Source of the DNA: Portulaca oleracea | Taxonomy: Eukaryota; Streptophyta; Magnoliopsida; Caryophyllales; Portulacaceae | DNA: 64,000 nt | Assembly: GCA_029582165.1 (NCBI GenBank) | Contig: CM055881.1 | Span: 40,954,655 to 41,018,654 of the forward strand | Direction of reading: 5' to 3' | Shown here: positions 60,672 through 64,000 of the stretch, piece by piece | How the letters are laid out: every line of letters starts with the position of its first letter | Position numbering within the stretch: position 1 is the stretch's first letter | Position numbers and translations under genes: made by a program | Notes under the pieces: model-generated | Database searches by the model: none | What the model was told of the DNA's origin: nothing | The model's input: only the letters and a program-made list of their open reading frames with translations

Positions 60672-63428
60672 TCACTCCTCAGTGGCAGGGCTCAAACCTA
60701 TATCCATGTCTATAAGCAAAACGGTGAAGCAGATCATAGCCTGCAAGCACTCCGGCACCTGCCACGCCCAAAAGATGTTTGCATAGACTCCTCGGTAAAG
60801 CGCAAAAACCCCTTCATGATGGATTATCTCACGGAATGCGTGAATGGCGTTACGGTACTTCAAAGTTTGCCCTGATGTAAGCATCATCCTGCGTCGCAAT
60901 GTGTCAAAAGGATAGACACATACACCAGCAACAGTGGTTACACCCCAACCCAAGAAAAAGCTAGCAAAGAAATTGTCCTGCAGCATTGAAAGAACAAAAG
61001 ATGACATCAAAACTAAGATGGAACAAGGCTAAGCTTTGGTGTAACTCCTGAAAGATGACAAACACCTTCTCAATAACCTTGATCAGCGGTAGAGCTGTCT
61101 ATTGGTTAGACACATACTGTGTCATCTTTGACCCCCAGATTATTATATCAAGGATGATATTTACTGGACCAGTATGGAACAGGGGAGGCAATGAGCAGCC
61201 CTACCATCAACCATGTGTGGCTGACAGGGATAGAAGGTCAGACAATCAGACCCCTTGAGATTTACAAGAACGGAAATTATCATAATCTACTGATTAGAGC
61301 ACAAATGAGAATAAAGAATTGAAGCTCATTGAATCGAACAGCTCCAGCTGCTAAAAAGCTTGCCTAAATTGGATAGTTTTTCCAACAATTGTTGCCTCTT
61401 TTTCCATTACATGACAGCCAACCAAAGGAAGAGAAAGTGTATGAGCACGAACCTTCTAAACATCCCCCTTCCCCCCCCCCCCCCCCCAACAAAAAAAAGG
61501 GGAAAAGTTCAAATGGATATACAACGAGAAAATGCCACAGCTTATCACTTGGTATTTGAGTTGGATTTTAAATCGGTACCAGTTATTGGTAAGGATATTA
61601 CAAAATTACCCATGAATGTGAGTGGGAGGAAACAAGAGTTCAAAGACAAGTGTAAACTGCAAATCTCTCTCATAAAATCATATGAATCTGAAAAGTGAGA
61701 GTAAATGACATTCATAACAATGACAGTTAACTCACCTCAAGTGGCCCAACCAACACAACAGGTTTCATGGTGTCATATAACCCAAAGTACAAACCCCGGT
61801 AGAGAGTAATTCCAACAATCGACACTCCAAATCCCCGATAAAGCCCAACAATCCCGTCAGTTGACAACGTTTTACGATACACATCAAGCAACCCCTTAAA
61901 CTGTCGTTGTGGATTAACAGCGGATTCAATTGCATCAGTGCCTAATCGGGTGCGCGCATAATCCAGGTGATAGAGAAACAGTGAAGTAGCTGCTCCAGCA
62001 GCACTACCTGAAGCCACATTTCCAGCAAACCACATTAAGTATCCATCTCTCTCCTTTGAAAATCCAAAAACACTCTTGAAATAACCCCTGAATGCAAAGT
62101 TGAAAGCCTACATATTACCAAATAGCACCATCAGAATTGAATCCCACACTCCCACTCCTATAACTCTCCTATAACTAAAACTCATCAAAGGTTATACTCC
62201 ATAAAAGAGCAGGATACATACGAAACAATCCAACCCATAAAATTAAAGCAGTCGCGTTTAAGAGTTTTCTTGAACCATACTCCCTTAGGATGACTTTTTG
62301 AAGGTTTGCATAACTAATCATTTTGGTCACACCAACACATTAATTTAGTTTAGGTGGATGACTATAAACGTATACTATAACCCCTTTTTTTGTCCTCCCA
62401 TCACTAACCTTGTGTCATTATCAGCTCAAATAACACAGTTTTCCAGTCTAAACTCCTTTTCAAATATTTAAAGTTGACTTCTACCATTTCATATAGCGGT
62501 GTCAAAAAATCAGGTTTGGGTCAATTCGGACATTTGGACATAATCTCCAAACCCAAACTATATCCCAATTTCAAATTCAGACGCTTTGTGATGTCCAAAC
62601 CTGGACCAGAATTGTTAGGGCATGTCTGAGTCCGAATCCAAACCCGCATTTGTCCAACAAAGCCCAAACCTGAATTTACCCTATATTTGGACACAATTTC
62701 AATATGTTCACTGAATTTCAAATTGACACTTGACGCAAAATTCAGACAACCCAATTTTCTTACCCCAAACCTCACCCGATTTTGCAATCTTGACATGACC
62801 GGCTTGTACAAAAAATTGATGACCAGACCCAGTCCAATTCGGGTCAGACAAATTAGGGTATTCAAATTCCTCCCAGCGCTAGATTCATATCAAAAATAAC
62901 AAGCGGCAAACATGTGAGCATAAAAGAGCCAAGGCGAACCTTGAATGATCGCTTTCAGGCTGGAAATTTCGGATCATTACTAGTCAATTCACCCATTCCA
63001 AACGAATTATCAGTCATTGTCGTATTAATTGAATTCTCGTACATGTCTCACACACAAAACATCAATTACATCTGGATTGTGGATTATCATATCATATAAC
63101 CCTAGAATGCTAAGAGACAAAACAGAAATCGATAAATCAAATGTGGAGAGGAAGAAAGAGAGACCTGAGTGGGAAAGTAGCGGAGTACATTGGCCTGATT
63201 ACCACGCCAGAAAGAGAGAAGTCCTTCTTGACGGAGAACTCGCCGGAAACAGTCGGAGACGCCGACGTAAGGGCGGCGAAGAAGGCCTCTCTTCAGCAAC
63301 TCACGCTGGCTCTGGAGAAGCAGCTTCACTCTTTCGATCGGCGCCACCGCCGTCTTCGACACCGCCGCCGCCGTGCCCGCTATCAACCAGTCCGCCGAGA
63401 AATTCTCCGTCCGTATTTTTGCCGCCAT
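60672..63428 (-). CDS. ER-ANT1: ER-ANT1-type adenine nucleotide carrier, 3 exons, frameshifted in the last exon
   Basis: Exons 63428-63165 (88 codons), 62107-61736 (124 codons) and 60977-60672 join with GT-AG junctions. The product is a mitochondrial-carrier-family protein. [10 protein letters not shown], a degenerate first repeat signature, is followed by [67 protein letters not shown] and the ADP/ATP-carrier signature RRRMM in [16 protein letters not shown]. The short N-terminus without a mitochondrial extension, and close likeness to Arabidopsis ER-ANT1, indicate the ER adenine nucleotide transporter. After GVYANI the frame runs into [11 protein letters not shown] and stops at 60672 (313 residues). 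The conserved ending [20 protein letters not shown] is present in the other frame up to a stop at 60679. One base is missing near 60774, so the sixth membrane helix is lost as written. Confidence 0.9.
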
Positions 63429-63803
63429 TTCTCTCTCTCTCTCTCTCTCTGTCAGAAATGGCGGTGAGATGAAGAGAATGAAACGTGAGGGTGACGAATT
63501 TGGCCAAATCAGACGGCGCGCCAGCTAACATTAGTGGTAATTGCTTCTAGGTGTTGCTCTCTTCTGCCAAATTACATTTCCAAGGAGAAATTTTCCATTG
63601 TTTCTTTTCAGAGGTATGCACTAACATAAGGCCCGATAAGCGTATGACAAATTTATGGGTAACATCAGTTTATTAAAATTACCGGTTTTTATTTGAAATT
63701 ATTAAAGTTAAAAAGAATTGATATATAAACGTAATTATTTTGAAATATCCTAAAATTTGGAGAAACTATTTTTTGGTACCCAATTTCTCAAAACTAATTT
63801 TGA
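63429..63803. promoter_or_regulatory. Leader and promoter of the carrier gene
   Basis: A CT run (about 63430-63450 on the plus strand) lies directly before the start codon on the minus strand. The region then becomes AT-rich. No further gene is seen. The CT/GA leader is like those of the two MADS-box genes. Confidence 0.45.
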
Positions 63804-64000
63804 GGTACTCTTACTTTTTGGGTTAGTAATTATTTGGTGTTTGTTCGGCCATTAATTTTATTAAGTGACCGAAATACCCTCATTCTTCTTCTTCAAGGAT
63901 ATTTCTTCAATTAAGGAAGAACAAGGGCATTTTGGTCACTTAATAAAATTAATGGTCGAAAAAACATCAAATAATTACTAACCCAAAAAGTAAGGGTACC
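63804..64000. repeat. Large foldback at the right edge of the window
   Basis: The left arm starts GGTACTCTTACTTTTTGGGT and continues TTATTTGGTG, GGCCATTAATTTTATTAAGT, GACCGAAATACCC. The right arm is its reverse complement with few mismatches and ends GTAAGGGTACC at 64000. Arms are at least 80 bases around a loop of about 25 bases. The element may extend beyond the window. Confidence 0.85.

Noticed and set aside
61360..61698. 112-codon plus-strand frame with a proline run
   Set aside because: It lies antisense inside intron 2 of the carrier gene and the proline run is a poly-C tract; no family features.
62490..62870. Frames across GACCCGA/CCAAACC-type repeats (also 32930-33250, 38310-38480, 45245-45500 and 56010-56170)
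   Set aside because: These are dispersed degenerate low-complexity repeats; the frames on either strand carry no domain.

Overview
The window is eudicot nuclear DNA: AT-rich, with GT-AG introns, many small transposon relics, and six protein genes of well-known land-plant families. I cannot name the species. The abundant Stowaway-type MITEs (CTCCCTCCGTTC-type ends) and an Au-type SINE fit several eudicot orders.

Layout. (1) 0.5-5.6 kb, minus strand: a proline-rich LIN37-like DREAM-complex candidate (496-1521), then an SBP-box transcription factor of the SPL6 clade in three exons (2934-5098). Its last exon carries a miR156 target site (3189-3208). (2) 5.6-29.4 kb: a gene-poor interval of about 24 kb holding MITEs, simple repeats, tandem duplications and retroelement scraps. 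(3) 29.45-34.74 kb, plus strand: an eight-exon SEPALLATA (LOFSEP, SEP1/2/4-side) MADS-box gene. (4) 34.7-46.2 kb: an interval with a decayed Copia relic broken by two MITEs, a Cassandra-type solo LTR containing a 5S-rRNA-like segment, nested TIR elements and an RRM-type LINE relic. (5) 46.22-55.44 kb, plus strand: an eight-exon AP1/FUL (SQUA) MADS-box gene with a 7.0 kb first intron. (6) 58.0-59.2 kb, plus strand: a universal-stress-protein-like gene of the MRH6 type. (7) 60.7-63.4 kb, minus strand: an ER-ANT1-type adenine nucleotide carrier whose last exon is frameshifted by one base. (8) The window ends in a long foldback.

How the genes relate. SPL proteins (limited by miR156), SEP proteins and AP1/FUL proteins act in one phase-change and floral-meristem pathway, and here they lie within about 53 kb. 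The LOFSEP-SQUA tandem is a known ancient angiosperm arrangement. The flanking SPL6, USP and ER-ANT1 genes match neighbours that, from memory, are split among several Arabidopsis loci (AP1 with SPL6; SEP4 with MRH6; a USP gene with ER-ANT1). This window therefore looks like a less fractionated version of one ancestral block.

I found no CRISPR array, bacterial-type operon or tRNA gene. The observations most worth checking are the carrier frameshift, the duplicated SPL6 leader that creates an upstream ORF, the hairpin in the last FUL intron, the plastid atpB fragment in SEP intron 7, and the intact SPL6-SEP-FUL-USP-ER-ANT1 block.
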